This document shows positions 63,445 through 64,000 of a DNA stretch of 64,000 nt, one piece after another. This DNA is from Pelobacter sp. (GTDB lineage: Bacteria; Desulfobacterota; Desulfuromonadia; Geobacterales; Pseudopelobacteraceae). Positions within the stretch are counted from its first letter, which is position 1; every line of letters starts with the position of its first letter. Location of the stretch: assembly GCA_030824515.1 (NCBI GenBank), contig JAVBXN010000017.1, forward strand, positions 62,001 through 126,000. The letters run 5' to 3'. Under the pieces are notes generated by a model that ran no database searches, was not told the DNA's origin, and saw only the letters and a list, made by a program, of their open reading frames with translations. The translations under genes were made by a program, and so were the position numbers.

Positions 63445-64000
63445 GTGATCCTTTCCCTTTCCACCGGAAGTCTGTTTACCCTGCCGCTAAGGAGAGTTTT
63501 CGAGCTGTCAGCGGAAGCGGGCTTCGACGGTGTAGAATTGATCATCAATCAAGATTTTCAGCGAGTAAATGCGGTCAAGCTGATCAAGTCGCTGCAGGAG
63601 ATAACGACCATCCACTCCATTCATTCTCCGTTCATGCCGCTGGACGGCTGGGGAGGGCCGATGGAGTCCCTTAAGCTCAGCATAGAGCTTGCGGCAGCCT
63701 GCGATATTCCTTTGGTGAACTTTCATCCACCTTCATGGATGGGGTTCGAAATTGGGTTCCTGCGCTGGCTGTACAGCGTACACGATTTCCAGAAAGAGCT
63801 GGGAATGGACGGCAAGGTAACCATAACCATGGAAAATATGCCCTGGGTCGGCAAGATGAAGATCAACCCCCATATCCTCTCGAATACCGCGCAGATGATC
63901 GATTTTGTGCGTGAACACAATCTCTTCATGACCTTTGACTGCACTCACATGGGATCTGGCAAGGCTAATTTCATCAACGACTTCTTTCTGTTTTACGAGT
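63445..64000 (+). CDS. Sugar phosphate isomerase/epimerase-like TIM barrel, partial
   Basis: 185 codons are visible from GTG 63445 (GGGGGAATAAGG upstream) to the right edge, in one open frame. The segments ILSLSTGSLFTLPLRRVFELSAEAGFDGVELII, IHSIHSPFMPL, LVNFHPPSWMGF, ITMENMPWVG and FMTFDCTHMGSG follow the xylose-isomerase-like/AP-endonuclease-2 barrel with metal-binding His and Glu. The end is missing. It lies 4 bp after the DUF294 gene, so it belongs to the symporter operon. Confidence 0.85.
   Translation, partial: MILSLSTGSLFTLPLRRVFELSAEAGFDGVELIINQDFQRVNAVKLIKSLQEITTIHSIHSPFMPLDGWGGPMESLKLSIELAAACDIPLVNFHPPSWMGFEIGFLRWLYSVHDFQKELGMDGKVTITMENMPWVGKMKINPHILSNTAQMIDFVREHNLFMTFDCTHMGSGKANFINDFFLFYE

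Overview
The window reads as a chromosomal segment of a Geobacter-like (Desulfuromonadales) bacterium. The evidence is a GC-rich coding style, a split cytochrome b with a tetraheme c-type cytochrome, the HpnJ/HpnK hopanoid pair, a short GNAT-type ArgA, a CdaA-YbbR fusion, a DUF4212/acetate-type symporter operon, and a cobalamin lower-ligand operon carrying a ThiC paralogue. This taxonomic call is inference from gene content; no 16S gene is present. Genes are dense, on both strands, mostly in short operons.

Layout. 1-6300: an accessory-looking block, mainly on the minus strand. It holds an M15 peptidase with peptidoglycan-binding repeats, a clostripain-type (C11) peptidase, and a very large tandem alpha/beta-hydrolase (lipase plus LCAT-like) that runs off the left edge. 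A Spy-like periplasmic protein and a SLOG-like (nucleotide-sensing Rossmann) gene lie next to them. 6.5-8.9 kb: split cytochrome b, tetraheme cytochrome c and an NrfJ-like lipoprotein. 8.9-23.9 kb: housekeeping and signalling genes: radical SAM/TPR, LysM-NlpC/P60, CdaA-YbbR, ubiE, plsY, bamD, a Rossmann-type protein, hypE, ybaK, argA, a diguanylate cyclase, larE, an Rrf2 regulator, comF, LUD and cyclophilin. 24-29.7 kb: a two-component system with two small exported proteins, an unknown anchored protein, hemH and a cupin. 29.9-32.3 kb: tRNA-Lys(CTT), a palindromic repeat, and groEL/groES behind a CIRCE operator. 32.4-37.3 kb: a cobalamin riboswitch followed by cobU-cobT-cobS-(bzaF/thiC-like)-cobC, i.e. 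nucleotide-loop assembly together with anaerobic benzimidazole synthesis.

37.4-50.7 kb: PilZ protein, pyruvate kinase, HNH protein, TauE/SafE, DUF3108, DUF4350-like and ComEA-like proteins, hpnJ-hpnK-transporter-proC, polyphosphate:AMP phosphotransferase, and a PilT ATPase with an N-terminal MshEN (cyclic-di-GMP-binding type) domain. 50.8-59.5 kb: a complete assimilatory sulfate-to-cysteine block on the minus strand: Rrf2 regulator, cysK, siroheme reductase, a coupled unknown gene plus SLC13 transporter, cysH (APS reductase type), cysD and cysN. Similar 21-24 bp AT-rich elements precede three of these transcription units and look like the regulator's operators. 59.6-64 kb: trmB, then a DUF4212/symporter/DUF294/TIM-barrel operon cut by the right edge.

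Several intergenic regions carry dispersed inverted repeats, including one family present twice (about 35.15 and 53.6 kb). Cyclic dinucleotide signalling is well represented: a diadenylate cyclase, a diguanylate cyclase with an intact I-site, a PilZ protein and an MshEN-PilT. The most unusual region is the left-hand hydrolase/protease block; its biological role is not known from sequence alone.
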